This document shows, piece after piece, positions 1-7,502 of a stretch of DNA of 29,746 nt. Positions within the stretch are counted from its first letter, which is position 1, and every line of letters begins with the position of its first letter. The position numbers were made by a program, and so were the translations under genes. Where the stretch lies: contig CANRAQ010000005.1 in the NCBI GenBank assembly GCA_947628725.1, forward strand, positions 1-29,746, written 5' to 3'. This DNA is from an uncultured Bacilli bacterium. Lineage in GTDB: Bacteria > Bacillota_I > Bacilli_A > RF39 > UBA660. Below the pieces are notes generated by a model. That model was given only the letters and a program-made list of their open reading frames with translations. It did not search any database and was not told the DNA's origin.

Positions 1-80
1 AGCATTAGTGCATCTTCATCGGTTATTTTCCTAAGTATTAATCTATTTGTTTCAAATTCTTCATATTTATTTTTCATCAT
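1..80 (-). CDS. GNAT acetyltransferase, RimJ/RimL type, N-terminal fragment
   Basis: The gene starts at 80 on the minus strand with tandem ATG codons behind a GGTGA ribosome site (about 90-94) and runs off the window edge. The 26 visible residues begin MMKNKYEEFETNRLILRKI and continue with TDEDA. The pattern ET-x-RLILR-x-(4)-DA is the usual beginning of the RimJ/RimL-type GNAT family, which acetylates amino groups of ribosomal proteins or small molecules using acetyl-CoA. The acetyl-CoA site lies outside the window, so the substrate cannot be suggested. It is co-directional with the second GNAT gene upstream, but the two proteins are not obviously similar. The family call rests on the N-terminal motif only. 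Confidence 0.6.
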   Translation of the reverse strand, partial: MMKNKYEEFETNRLILRKITDEDALM

Positions 81-173
81 TAAATTATTTCACCTTTTAT
101 TCTACTACATATAATTTTTATATTAAATTTGAAAGAGCTCGAACGGATTTCTCAATGTAAGAGTACAATAACT

Positions 174-593
174 TTATAAATTAATAGTTAATGTTTCACT
201 TGCTGTTTTGAAATTGCTTTTTTCATATAAGCGTTTAGCTTTGATATTATTACTCCATACATTTACTTCTATTTTATGGGCATTTTTAGATATAGCCCAC
301 TTTTTAAAATGTTCTATTAAAGATGTAGCAATTCCCTTATTACGATAATTATTGTCAACGTATAATGCATCTAATTTGGCAATTATATATTTATATGTAT
401 CATCAGGTGGTATAATAATTCCATATAAATAACCCACAATTTGATCATTTTCTTCGGCAACAATAAGCAATTTATTAGAATCTTCAATATAATTTTCATA
501 CATATTAGTGACAATAAAGTTTTCATTAATTCCTGAGTTATATTGTCTTTGACAATATGCAAGTATGTTTTCTAAATTGACATTGCATATCAA
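174..593 (-). CDS. GNAT family N-acetyltransferase
   Basis: A 139-residue protein, the usual size of a single GNAT domain. It shows the family pattern: a beta-strand pair at about residues 42-60 (LLIVAEENDQIVGYLYGI), then LDALYV, then the acetyl-CoA pyrophosphate loop YRNKGIATSLI (about 82-92; R/Q-x-x-G-x-A), then NVWSNNIKAKRLYEKSNF, the typical C-terminal N-x-x-A-x-x-L-Y-x-x-x-G/N-F motif. It should be a cytoplasmic acetyl-CoA-dependent acetyltransferase; the substrate is unknown. The first in-frame start is TTG at 593, because an in-frame TAG lies just upstream. There is no room for a normal ribosome site, since an extended -10 box (608-613) sits about 15 bases upstream. A later in-frame ATG (residue 31) would cut into the fold. 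It stands alone between the tRNA-Leu terminator and the partial GNAT gene. Confidence 0.85.
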   Translation of the reverse strand: MICNVNLENILAYCQRQYNSGINENFIVTNMYENYIEDSNKLLIVAEENDQIVGYLYGIIIPPDDTYKYIIAKLDALYVDNNYRNKGIATSLIEHFKKWAISKNAHKIEVNVWSNNIKAKRLYEKSNFKTASETLTINL

Positions 594-607
594 TTTAAAC
601 TATAAAA

Positions 608-613
608 ATTATA
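608..613 (-). promoter_or_regulatory. extended -10 promoter of the GNAT gene
   Basis: Read on the minus strand this is TGCTATAAT, a perfect extended -10 element. No convincing -35 is seen. Transcription would start around 601, only about 8 bases before the TTG codon at 593, so the message could be nearly leaderless. Confidence 0.5.
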
Positions 614-629
614 GCATAAGTTTAAACAT

Positions 630-659
630 TTTAAAACCCGAACTATAAAGTCCGAGTTT
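630..659 (-). terminator. intrinsic terminator downstream of tRNA-Leu
   Basis: On the minus strand AAACTCGGAC (659-650) pairs with GTTCGGGTTT (643-634) over 10 base pairs, two of them G-U, around a 6-base loop, followed by TTTTAAAA. It lies 11 bases beyond the tRNA 3' end and separates the tRNA from the GNAT gene. Confidence 0.75.
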
Positions 660-669
660 AGTATCTACC

Positions 670-756
670 TGGTGCTTGCGGAGGGAATCGAACCCTCATG
701 ATTACAAAATCGCAGCATTTTGAGTGCTGTGCGTCTACCAGTTCCGCCACGCAAGC
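670..756 (-). tRNA. tRNA-Leu, anticodon CAA
   Basis: An 87-base class II tRNA. The acceptor stem GCTTGCG pairs perfectly with CGCAAGC, followed by A and an encoded CCA (670-672). The anticodon arm is CAGCA-CTCAAAA-TGCTG, giving anticodon CAA, which reads UUG. A long variable arm (GATT-TTGT-AATC) and a T arm GAGGG-TTCGATT-CCCTC complete the structure. The long variable arm and the conserved TGGCGGAACTGGTAGACGC D-arm region are typical of tRNA-Leu. It has its own promoter upstream and terminator downstream, so it is a single-tRNA transcription unit. Confidence 0.96.
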
Positions 757-768
757 AAGTACTAATTA

Positions 769-798
769 ATTATAACATAAAAAAATTAATAATGTAAA
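769..798 (-). promoter_or_regulatory. promoter of tRNA-Leu
   Basis: On the minus strand TTTACA (798-793) is followed by an 18-base spacer and TATAAT (774-769), preceded by TG at the extended -10 position (TGTTATAAT). The predicted start near 762 is about 6 bases before the mature tRNA 5' end. The -35 lies next to the T-run of the scpB terminator. Confidence 0.7.
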
Positions 799-833
799 TA
801 AAAACTGTCGATTTTGTTATTCGTCGACAGTTT
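797..833 (-). terminator. intrinsic terminator of scpAB
   Basis: On the minus strand AAACTGTCGA (833-824) and TCGACAGTTT (811-802) form a perfect 10-base-pair stem with a 12-base loop, followed by TTATTT. The hairpin includes the end of scpB, whose stop codon is at 817-819. Confidence 0.8.
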
Positions 834-1386
834 CATTTTCCTTATACTTAGAATCAAATAAATCAGATTCCAAATCTATTTCTTCATCTTCTTCAATTTT
901 AGGTAATTCTTCAATACTACCTAACCCAAAATAATCTAGAAATTTTGAAGACACATTATATAATTTAGGTTTACCAGGAGCATCTGATGTACCTACATCT
1001 TCTATTAATCCCTTAAGCAATAATTTTCTTATAACATAACTACTATTTACACCTCTAATATTATCTATATCAACTCTAGTTATAGGAGCATTATATGCTA
1101 CAATAGCAAGAGTTTCAAGCGCTGATTGAGTTAATTGTGAATTTTCTTCATCAATTAGTAATTTTTTATAATATTCCTTATGAATAGGTTTAGTAGTTAA
1201 TTTATAATTATTACCTAAATATTCTATCTGAATACCTCTATCATTATTTTCATAATCATTATATAATTCTTTTATTATTTCTTTAGTTTCATCTATACTT
1301 TTTTCAATTATATTAGATATATTTTCTAAAGATATTCCATCTTCACCACTTAAAAATAATAATCCTTCTACGACTGCTTTCATCAT
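817..1386 (-). CDS. scpB: segregation and condensation protein B
   Basis: 189 residues, the usual ScpB size. ScpB dimers bind the ScpA kleisin and help load and activate the Smc complex that organises and segregates the chromosome. The N-terminus KAVVEGLLFLSGEDGIS is the characteristic opening (E-x-x-L-F-x-S/A-G-x-x-G), followed by the first winged helix. The central part contains SQLTQSALETLAIVAYNAPI and TRVDIDNIRGVNSSYVIRKLL, the highly conserved second winged-helix signature, then PGKPKLYNVS. The C-terminal tail (about 160-189) is acidic, which is common and variable in the family. The start at 1386 overlaps the scpA stop by 4 bases, implying translational coupling; a second ATG follows immediately. 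A hairpin terminator ends the operon. Confidence 0.97.
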   Translation of the reverse strand: MMKAVVEGLLFLSGEDGISLENISNIIEKSIDETKEIIKELYNDYENNDRGIQIEYLGNNYKLTTKPIHKEYYKKLLIDEENSQLTQSALETLAIVAYNAPITRVDIDNIRGVNSSYVIRKLLLKGLIEDVGTSDAPGKPKLYNVSSKFLDYFGLGSIEELPKIEEDEEIDLESDLFDSKYKENETVDE

Positions 1387-2105
1387 TCTACACCTTTTTC
1401 TTTTATAATAATATTTTCAAAATTACCTTGTTGCTCTATATCTATTTCTTGTTTTCTAGTTAAAGCTAAAATAGATAAAAAAGTAACTACTACATATTCT
1501 TTGTTATATACATCAAACAAATCAAAGAAATTTACTTTCTTTTTATTTTTTATTAAATTTTTAATTTCAATACTCCTTTTTGTAACACTATACTCCTTAT
1601 TTACTATTTTAGTATTTAAAGGTTTATCTAATTTTTTTTGCTCTATAAATTTAGAAAATGCTTCTAATAAATCATCTAAACTTACTCCATAATCAATTAT
1701 AGTATCTTCATCTTTAAATTGAATTAAATTATCTGGCTCTTTAGTATATACTTCTTTTCTAATGCTTTCTAAATCTTTAAAAGTATCAGTTATTTTTTTA
1801 TATTGTTCATATTCCAATAATCTATTTATAAGATTTTGTTTAGGATCTTCTTCATCTAAATCTTCTTCTAAATCAGATTTAGGAAGAAGTGATAATGACT
1901 TAATTTCTATTAATTCAGATGCCATTACTAAATATTCACTAGCAATATTTAAATTTAATTCTTCCATTTTATTTATATATTCTAAATATTGTTTTGTTAT
2001 ATCATTTATATTTATATCGACTATATTTATATTATCTTTCTTTATTAAATGCAATAATAAATCAAGAGGTCCTTCAAACTCTGGGATATTTATCTCATAA
2101 TGCAT
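1383..2105 (-). CDS. scpA: segregation and condensation protein A
   Basis: 240 residues, normal for ScpA, the kleisin that bridges the Smc heads together with ScpB. The start HYEINIPEFEGPLDLLLHLI is the diagnostic N-terminal signature (F-x-G-P-L-D-L-L-L-x-L-I), followed by NIVDININDITKQYLEYI and ASEYLVMASELIEIKSLSLLP, the Smc neck-binding helical region. The middle is acidic and variable. The C-terminus (about 195-230) is the winged helix, with FDLFDVYNKEYVVVTFLSIL and LTRKQEIDIEQ. The start ATG at 2105 follows a GGTGG ribosome site, and a sigma-A promoter lies at 2122-2150. It is the first gene of the scpA-scpB operon and is divergent from the adhesin-like gene at 2210. Confidence 0.97.
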   Translation of the reverse strand: MHYEINIPEFEGPLDLLLHLIKKDNINIVDININDITKQYLEYINKMEELNLNIASEYLVMASELIEIKSLSLLPKSDLEEDLDEEDPKQNLINRLLEYEQYKKITDTFKDLESIRKEVYTKEPDNLIQFKDEDTIIDYGVSLDDLLEAFSKFIEQKKLDKPLNTKIVNKEYSVTKRSIEIKNLIKNKKKVNFFDLFDVYNKEYVVVTFLSILALTRKQEIDIEQQGNFENIIIKEKGVE

Positions 2106-2121
2106 ATTACCACCAATAATT

Positions 2122-2150
2122 ATTATAAATTATTTTAGGAAATTAAACAA
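2122..2150 (-). promoter_or_regulatory. sigma-A promoter of scpAB
   Basis: On the minus strand TTGTTT (2150-2145), a 17-base spacer and a consensus TATAAT (2127-2122). The predicted start near 2115 gives a very short leader containing the GGTGG ribosome site. Its -35 almost abuts the -35 region of the divergent promoter of the 2210 gene. Confidence 0.7.
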
Positions 2151-2154
2151 GTTG

Positions 2155-2183
2155 TTTTAATTTAACTATTTATGTGTTATAAT
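2155..2183 (+). promoter_or_regulatory. extended -10 promoter of the 2210 gene
   Basis: TGTTATAAT (2175-2183) is a perfect extended -10. The -35 is weak: TTTTAA at 2155-2160 at 17 bases, or TTGTTT at 2152-2157 at 20 bases. It is back-to-back with the scpA promoter. Confidence 0.6.
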
Positions 2184-2209
2184 TTATTTATAATAAAGTA
2201 GGTGTTTGT

Positions 2210-4666
2210 ATGAAATTAAACAAGAAATTATTTATATTGTTAATAGCAGTATTATCACTTATATCCTTTACAGTAGGGGTTAAAGCGGATCCTACTATAA
2301 GTGGTGACAATGGTGATAAAGATCTCTATGGTACAAGTACAGGAGGCGGTAGTTATAAACCTACAACTCTTATAGATGGTGCTGCACAAATTTTAAAATT
2401 AAGGGTGTTTGGGAGTGATGGAAAATTAAAAAATACTGGATATATAAATATATCAAATAGGACATCTTCTATTAGTGGAAATGTGTGTGGACTTAGTGAT
2501 GATAAAAATAGAATATTTTTAAGAAATGGAAGTAGTAGAACAGGTCAAAGTTTATATAATAATTCAGATTTATTTGAGTGTAAAAGTGATAAAAGTATTA
2601 CATTAAAAAATATTAATGAATTTTATGGTAATGTTTGGGGATTTCATTACTCCAAGTCAGGAAGTCTTTCAGATTGGATTAAAGCAAGTAATTATAGTAG
2701 ATTAAGTAAAATGTTAACAGCAATTGGTTATACGGACTGGAATAATAGCGATTATGTCATAGTAGAACCATTTTTATCAGTTACATGTAATTGGACAAAT
2801 ACTTACGGAACAATAACAGCATTAATGGAAAGAAATATTGGTTTCGATGGAAATATGGGTGTTGAATTAGCATGTGGTGGAACTGATAGTATTACTAAAA
2901 CAAATCTTAGGCAATTGTATAGTATAGTAGCTGAAAGTTTTAAAGATGGATCCGAATATACATGTGTACCGAAAGATAGTCCTGACCATTATAGTCCTAA
3001 TCTAACTGGGGATTTTAGTGGTTGCGGTTATAATAGATATAATGTATCAGATATGAATCGTGGTGAACCTGGTAAGATATTAATAAAAAAGACTACAACA
3101 AATGGAGTAACAATACAATCTTCAGCAAAATTTAATTTATATAGTGATTCTGCGTGCACAACTTTAATTGTTTCCAACCTGTCAACTTTAGCAGGAACAT
3201 TGGAATATAAGAGTGATAAAATAATTAAAGATACAACTTATTATTTAAAAGAGACATCTGCACCTAGTGGATATCATGTCCCTAAAAATAATTGCATTGC
3301 AGTTAAGGCAGTTTCTTTGAGTACAGCTAAAGCTAATGCAAAAGAAATACAAAATCCAAGTGAATGTGAATATGATTTTGATGAATTAGCAGATAAATCT
3401 ATGATTGGAAGAATACAATTTTATTTGAAATATAGCAAATATAAAAATTATAAAAATATACTTAATCTTAATAAAACAACTGGTAAGGATGCATGTACTC
3501 CTATAACAACTAAGACTAATTATGAATCTGGATGCTTAGGAATAAAAACTAATTATGACACTAGTTTTAAAGAAACAAATTTATCTAGTTATGATTCTAT
3601 CCAAACATATGAAAACAATACTTATTCTTTTTGTAAAACAATTTTTAGTTTCAATAGTAACGTTGGTGAAAATGGTTCTATAAAAAATGCATATAGTTAC
3701 AGTAATGGAAAAATAGATTTTGGACTATTTAAGTCTGGAAAAATGGTATTATCTAGAAATGCAGAAAACAAAAAAATAGCAGAGGGTGTTTTAAACATTA
3801 TATGTTATGTATATGGCCCTAAAAGTGCCCAATATGTAAATGGCAAGTCATACGAAGAAAGTGATTATAATTCAAAAGTTAAATCTGTAATGCTTTATAA
3901 AGATAGTGACAAAACAAAAATGAATTATCTTACAAGTGAGAATTTTAAAACTGTTTTTACAAACACTAATATAACATCACCACAGTGCATTAAACATAAC
4001 GTTACCTTAACGTATGATTATTCACTAAGCCCTATATATGCTAGATATGGATCAGGGGAAGTAGTATCTAAAACTTCAAGTTTTAAAAAAAGGGAAATTG
4101 GAAATGGTATAATAAGTTCCTTTAAGGAGATAGGTAAAGTTAAACTTAAATTTGATGCCAAGATAGGTGATGAAACCATATCAAATGAAAATTGTACTTA
4201 TAGTGTTGAACAAGAATTAGTCAAGTGTATTGATGGAACATGTGATAGTACTCCAAACAATCCAAATAATCCAAATGATCCAAATAATCCAAATGATCCA
4301 AATAATCCATGGGAACTTAATTTACAATTTAGACAAATAAGTAAGTCAAATCCATTCCCTGGTAAGAGTGGAAATGGGAGAAAAGTTGGCTCAAATTGGT
4401 GTGATGGAAATAATTGTAATGTAGAAAACAATAATATAATAAAAGGAACTATAACTGATAAAAATGATAGTTATAATTCTACAGGGGTCGGACCTAAATA
4501 TACTATAAATTTAAATTCTAAAAATATAAAAGAGATAAAAGATAAATATAAAGGTCAAGCGTATGATGATTTTGGAGAAAATTGTGATAATTCATCAGGA
4601 ACATGCGCAAATAATTTTATTGATTGGATGAATAATAAAGGATATTTAATAAAGAAGGATATTTAA
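2210..4666 (+). CDS. secreted Cys-rich surface protein with SpaA/Cna-B-like domain
   Basis: An 818-residue protein with an N-terminal signal peptide (KLNKKLFILLIAVLSLISF, then VGVKA-DP), so it is exported. At about residues 288-370 there is a SpaA/Cna-B-like beta-sandwich: ILIKKTTTNGV at the start, AKFNLYSDSACTTL, and the hallmark YYLKETSAPSGYHV. The Lys and Glu that form the isopeptide in known members appear to be present. Around residues 682-700 is a (Pro-Asn-Asn/Asp) hinge, followed by a C-terminal module starting ELNLQFRQIS and containing NPFPG and several cysteines. Many Cys residues suggest disulfides. No LPxTG motif, C-terminal membrane helix or obvious wall-binding repeat is present, and no sortase is in the window, so anchoring is unexplained. 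The ribosome site is AGGTG before ATG 2210. A terminator overlaps the stop codon. An adhesin or pilus-associated role is inference. Confidence 0.65.
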   Translation: MKLNKKLFILLIAVLSLISFTVGVKADPTISGDNGDKDLYGTSTGGGSYKPTTLIDGAAQILKLRVFGSDGKLKNTGYINISNRTSSISGNVCGLSDDKNRIFLRNGSSRTGQSLYNNSDLFECKSDKSITLKNINEFYGNVWGFHYSKSGSLSDWIKASNYSRLSKMLTAIGYTDWNNSDYVIVEPFLSVTCNWTNTYGTITALMERNIGFDGNMGVELACGGTDSITKTNLRQLYSIVAESFKDGSEYTCVPKDSPDHYSPNLTGDFSGCGYNRYNVSDMNRGEPGKILIKKTTTNGVTIQSSAKFNLYSDSACTTLIVSNLSTLAGTLEYKSDKIIKDTTYYLKETSAPSGYHVPKNNCIAVKAVSLSTAKANAKEIQNPSECEYDFDELADKSMIGRIQFYLKYSKYKNYKNILNLNKTTGKDACTPITTKTNYESGCLGIKTNYDTSFKETNLSSYDSIQTYENNTYSFCKTIFSFNSNVGENGSIKNAYSYSNGKIDFGLFKSGKMVLSRNAENKKIAEGVLNIICYVYGPKSAQYVNGKSYEESDYNSKVKSVMLYKDSDKTKMNYLTSENFKTVFTNTNITSPQCIKHNVTLTYDYSLSPIYARYGSGEVVSKTSSFKKREIGNGIISSFKEIGKVKLKFDAKIGDETISNENCTYSVEQELVKCIDGTCDSTPNNPNNPNDPNNPNDPNNPWELNLQFRQISKSNPFPGKSGNGRKVGSNWCDGNNCNVENNNIIKGTITDKNDSYNSTGVGPKYTINLNSKNIKEIKDKYKGQAYDDFGENCDNSSGTCANNFIDWMNNKGYLIKKDI
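4253..4306 (+). repeat. 9-bp tandem repeat encoding Pro-Asn-Asn/Asp hinge
   Basis: Six units of CCAAAyrAT in frame. Units 2-6 alternate CCAAATAAT and CCAAATGAT, giving a perfect 18-base period. It encodes P-N-N/P-N-D repeats, an extended linker before the C-terminal module. Its length could vary by slippage without shifting frame. Confidence 0.9.
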
Positions 4667-4693
4667 TAATTGTTAAATAGCCTTTTCTTTTTT
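4651..4693 (+). terminator. intrinsic terminator of the 2210 gene
   Basis: TATTTAA (4660-4666) pairs with TTAAATA (4673-4679) around TAATTG. The stem extends imperfectly with AAGAAGG against CCTTTTCTT and is followed by a T-run at 4687-4693. It contains the end of the coding region and its TAA. Confidence 0.6.
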
Positions 4694-4705
4694 GCAAAAA
4701 TATTA

Positions 4706-4711
4706 TATAAT
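4706..4711 (+). promoter_or_regulatory. -10 element of the 4735 gene
   Basis: Consensus TATAAT 24 bases before the start codon, preceded by a T-rich region without a good -35. A GAGGGG ribosome site follows at 4722-4727. Confidence 0.4.
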
Positions 4712-4734
4712 TTAAAATAGAGAGGGGAATAGTT

Positions 4735-6300
4735 ATGATACTAAGAAAACCTTATGCTTTTTTTATTAAGATGTTTAAACCAATACATCTATTTTTCTCT
4801 GCACTTATTTTATATTTAATATTTAGAGAAAATAAAATAGTTAGTTTTTTAAATAACTATATTTACACTAGTGATATTATTAGTGGACAAGGTGTATCCG
4901 AAGGGATAATTAAAAGTAGTTTATATATAATACCTATATTCATAATAATTGGTTGCATTATAATACTTACAATAATGTTTAATAAGAAAAAGCCAATTAA
5001 ATTTTACTTGGTAACTGTTTTTAGTTTCATAGTTGTTATTGTAATAAATGCATATGCATCTAGTTTCCTTAATGTTATGCAAGAACATGTTGTTGCCGTA
5101 AAAAGTGCAAAACTTATACATGATTTAGTTTTAATAAATATCATAATTGAAACTATAGCATTCCTATTCTTGATAATTAGAGGAATGGGCATAAACATTA
5201 AAAAATTTAATTTCGATTCTGATATTTCAAAAATTGATATAAGTGAAAGTGATAAAGAAGAATTTGAATTAGATTTAAATGTTGATTTAGATGAAGCCAA
5301 AAGGAAAAGAAAAAGAAGATATAGATATTTGAAATATAAATATTTAGAAAATAAATTTTTATACAATATTATAGGAGCATCAGTAATTATTGTAATTGCT
5401 GTTATTTCTATAGCAGTAGTACTAACTATTGGAAAAAGAAATAAAGAAAATGTTATATATGCTACTAGTACATTTGATTTGGCTGTAAATAATTCATATA
5501 TACTTAATACAGACTATAAAGGAAATAAATTAACAGATAATTATTTAGTTGTTGTAGATGCTAAACTAAGAAGCTTTTTTGATAATAATGAAATATATTT
5601 AAAAGATTTTAGTTTAAAAATAGAAAATGCTATATTTAAACCTACAAATAAATATTCTACGTCACTTTCTGATTTAGGAACTTATTTTACAAGTGAATCT
5701 CTTACTACAGATTATGATAATTACTTATTCGTATATGAACTACCTGAAAAATATATTAATGATGATATTGAATTTAATTATAAAGGCGCTAATGATGATA
5801 TAAGTATATTACTTAATCCAAAAAGTATAGAAACTAGTGACTTTAATGAAACAAAAAAAATGGGTGAAGAAATAAAACTAGAAAATATGTTTGAAGGATT
5901 AAAATTTAATATAACAAATTTTGAAATTAATGATTCATATAAAGTTGAATATAAATATTGTTTTAAAGATGATGATTGCATGAATTCTATTGAATATGTT
6001 AAACCAACATTAGATAAAAATTATGATAAAACTATTTTAAAAATAAATATAAATTATGAAAACACAAGTAAATTAAATTTACCAAAATTTTATAATTTTT
6101 TAGAACAATTTGGTGAAATACAATATTTGATAGATGATAAATGGTATTCACAAAATAGTGGATTTGAAGATATTAGAAGCAAAAAAAAGCAAGAAAAAAA
6201 TGTTAATTACATAGGCGTTAATATGGATATAAAGAAAGCTTCTTCTATAAAATTTGTATTTAATATTAGAGGCGCAAAGTATGAATATATATTGAAATAG
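4735..6300 (+). CDS. unrecognised polytopic membrane protein with extracellular C-terminal domain
   Basis: 521 residues, not recognised. Hydrophobic segments lie at about residues 16-32, 60-82, 90-112 and 126-150, then a charged cytoplasmic stretch (about 155-208) that goes from acidic (EEFELDLNVDLDEA) to very basic (KRKRKRRYRYLKYKYLENK), then a fifth helix (about 212-234). The last ~285 residues are predicted outside and rich in Asn, Asp, Lys and Tyr, with a single Cys pair (about 414 and 419). The five-helix topology with an outside C-terminal domain is read by eye from the sequence. It starts at ATG after GAGGGG and is followed after 7 bases by another exported protein, so the two are probably co-transcribed. 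Position between a surface protein and the Tad/T4SS locus suggests an envelope role, but no function can be assigned. Confidence 0.6.
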   Translation: MILRKPYAFFIKMFKPIHLFFSALILYLIFRENKIVSFLNNYIYTSDIISGQGVSEGIIKSSLYIIPIFIIIGCIIILTIMFNKKKPIKFYLVTVFSFIVVIVINAYASSFLNVMQEHVVAVKSAKLIHDLVLINIIIETIAFLFLIIRGMGINIKKFNFDSDISKIDISESDKEEFELDLNVDLDEAKRKRKRRYRYLKYKYLENKFLYNIIGASVIIVIAVISIAVVLTIGKRNKENVIYATSTFDLAVNNSYILNTDYKGNKLTDNYLVVVDAKLRSFFDNNEIYLKDFSLKIENAIFKPTNKYSTSLSDLGTYFTSESLTTDYDNYLFVYELPEKYINDDIEFNYKGANDDISILLNPKSIETSDFNETKKMGEEIKLENMFEGLKFNITNFEINDSYKVEYKYCFKDDDCMNSIEYVKPTLDKNYDKTILKININYENTSKLNLPKFYNFLEQFGEIQYLIDDKWYSQNSGFEDIRSKKKQEKNVNYIGVNMDIKKASSIKFVFNIRGAKYEYILK

Positions 6301-6307
6301 GTGAATT

Positions 6308-6973
6308 ATGAAGAAAAAAATAATTTTTACTTTAGTAATATTTATGGTTGGAATAGGCAATATAACTGCATTGTCCTATGCAGGATGTGAATATTCTTTA
6401 ATATCTAGATTAAAATCATTCGTAAATAATGTCAATACATCTTATGATTATCATATTATAAATGGTGAAGCATATTTTGACATAACTTTAAGTAACATAC
6501 CTAATGGGGTTTATATAGAAGATGCTAATACTGGCTTGAAATATTATAATTTTATTAATAATGAATTAGTAATAAGAAACTATAATAATCAGTCAGCAAA
6601 GTACATATTTCACCCTAACAATTCTAATTGTAATAGTGTATCATTGGGGAGTAAATACGTAACTTTACCAATTTATAATATATATTATGGAAGTGAATCT
6701 TGCAAGGACATACCGAATTTTAGTTTATGTAAAAAATGGATAAATAAGGTATATGGAACAAATGAATTTGAAACTTTGGTTAGTGAATATAAAGAAAGTT
6801 TAGAAAAAGATGATGATATTGAGCAAAATATAGAATATCAAAAAACTTTATTGGATAAGATAGTAGAATTCTATGTAAAATATTATTATATACTACTAAT
6901 AGGTATAATTGTTATATGTGGATTAATTATATTGATAAATAGAAATAGAGAAAAAAATAAATTTAAATTATAG
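6308..6973 (+). CDS. unrecognised exported single-pass membrane protein
   Basis: 221 residues with a signal peptide (KKKIIFTLVIFMVGIGNITA) and a C-terminal membrane helix (about 190-212: YYILLIGIIVICGLIILI) followed by a short basic tail (NRNREKNKFKL). This gives a type I topology with about 165 residues outside. The outer part has several Cys residues (CEYS near the mature end, NCNSV, SCKDI, LCKKW), suggesting disulfides. YAGC near the cleavage site resembles a lipobox but lacks the usual Leu at -3, so I do not call it a lipoprotein. Spacing of 7 bases from the previous gene and a GGTG ribosome site suggest co-expression. The function is unknown. Confidence 0.6.
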   Translation: MKKKIIFTLVIFMVGIGNITALSYAGCEYSLISRLKSFVNNVNTSYDYHIINGEAYFDITLSNIPNGVYIEDANTGLKYYNFINNELVIRNYNNQSAKYIFHPNNSNCNSVSLGSKYVTLPIYNIYYGSESCKDIPNFSLCKKWINKVYGTNEFETLVSEYKESLEKDDDIEQNIEYQKTLLDKIVEFYVKYYYILLIGIIVICGLIILINRNREKNKFKL

Positions 6974-7009
6974 AAATACCTAATTTTGTGATTTTTTAAA
7001 CATTTGTGG

Positions 7010-7038
7010 TTGTAAAATGAAAAATGTTGTGTTAAAAT
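7010..7038 (+). promoter_or_regulatory. promoter of the Tad-like operon
   Basis: TTGTAA (7010-7015), a 17-base spacer and TAAAAT (7033-7038) with TG at the extended -10 position. The predicted start near 7045 is about 30 bases before the first Tad-like gene, and AGGTG is the ribosome site at 7066-7070. Confidence 0.6.
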
Positions 7039-7075
7039 TATGTTGTATGATAGGTGATATAAAGTAGGTGATTAA

Positions 7076-7477
7076 GTGAAAGATTCAATGTGGGGATATT
7101 TAATAGTATTTCTAGGTGTACTTGCAATGGGTGTAATTTGGTTTATAGCAAATTCTACTAGAACAGACCAACATAATTATAATTTGCTTAAAGAAACTGT
7201 AGAATCGGCTATGTATGATGCTATAGACTTATCTGCGTATAGAGCAGATGGAAGTATCGTCATGGATGAAGAAATGTTTATTAAGAGTTTTACAAGAAGA
7301 TTTGCAAGTAGCGCTGATTTAAGCAATCAATATAAGATTGAAATATTTGATATAAACGAGAAACCACCAAAAGTTAGCTTAAAGGTATCTAGTAAACAGG
7401 AAACAACAAGTACTGGTGAAGTTGTGGAATTTGATTTAGTTAACAATGTAGATGCTATATTAGAAACTACATATTAA
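7076..7477 (+). CDS. TadE-like pseudopilin / minor pilin candidate
   Basis: 133 residues. A short charged leader MKDSMWG is followed by one hydrophobic helix (about 8-26, YLIVFLGVLAMGVIWFIAN) and then a soluble domain with an early helix (NYNLLKETVESAMYDAID). This is the layout of TadE-type pseudopilins of Tad pili: N-terminal helix as membrane anchor and assembly handle, C-terminal globular part outside. Three other small proteins downstream (11351, 11831, 12296) begin with the same MK-[DE]-[SA] pattern, which supports a shared export or assembly route. It is the first gene of the Tad-like set, 25 bases before the CpaB-like gene. The start is GTG at 7076, positioned after AGGTGA. The family call is inference from layout and neighbours. 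Confidence 0.6.
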   Translation: MKDSMWGYLIVFLGVLAMGVIWFIANSTRTDQHNYNLLKETVESAMYDAIDLSAYRADGSIVMDEEMFIKSFTRRFASSADLSNQYKIEIFDINEKPPKVSLKVSSKQETTSTGEVVEFDLVNNVDAILETTY

Positions 7478-7502
7478 TATGAGAAGAAAGAGGGAATGAT
7501 TT

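Noticed and set aside
670..756. tRNA-Leu as an integration site for a mobile element carrying the T4SS
   Set aside because: The tRNA 3' end points away from the locus, scpAB lies between them, and I found no repeat of the tRNA 3' end or an integrase in the window.
1383..1386. Mycoplasma-type code with TGA read as Trp
   Set aside because: scpA stops at TGA in a coupled overlap with scpB, and the proteins use TGG for Trp without internal TGA.
1501..2100. Plus-strand open frames opposite scpA
   Set aside because: They lie antisense to a clear scpA and have no conserved features.
4253..4306. Short repeat array that could be mistaken for a CRISPR
   Set aside because: 9-bp in-frame units without spacers inside a coding region. 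It is a protein hinge.
4198..4431. Antisense open frame rich in Phe-Gly-Leu across the Pro-Asn repeat
   Set aside because: It is the reverse-strand image of the repeat within a well-supported exported protein and has no ribosome site.
6308..6385. Lipoprotein signal (YAGC) on the 6308 product
   Set aside because: Tyr at -3 does not fit a lipobox, and the protein already has a C-terminal membrane anchor.
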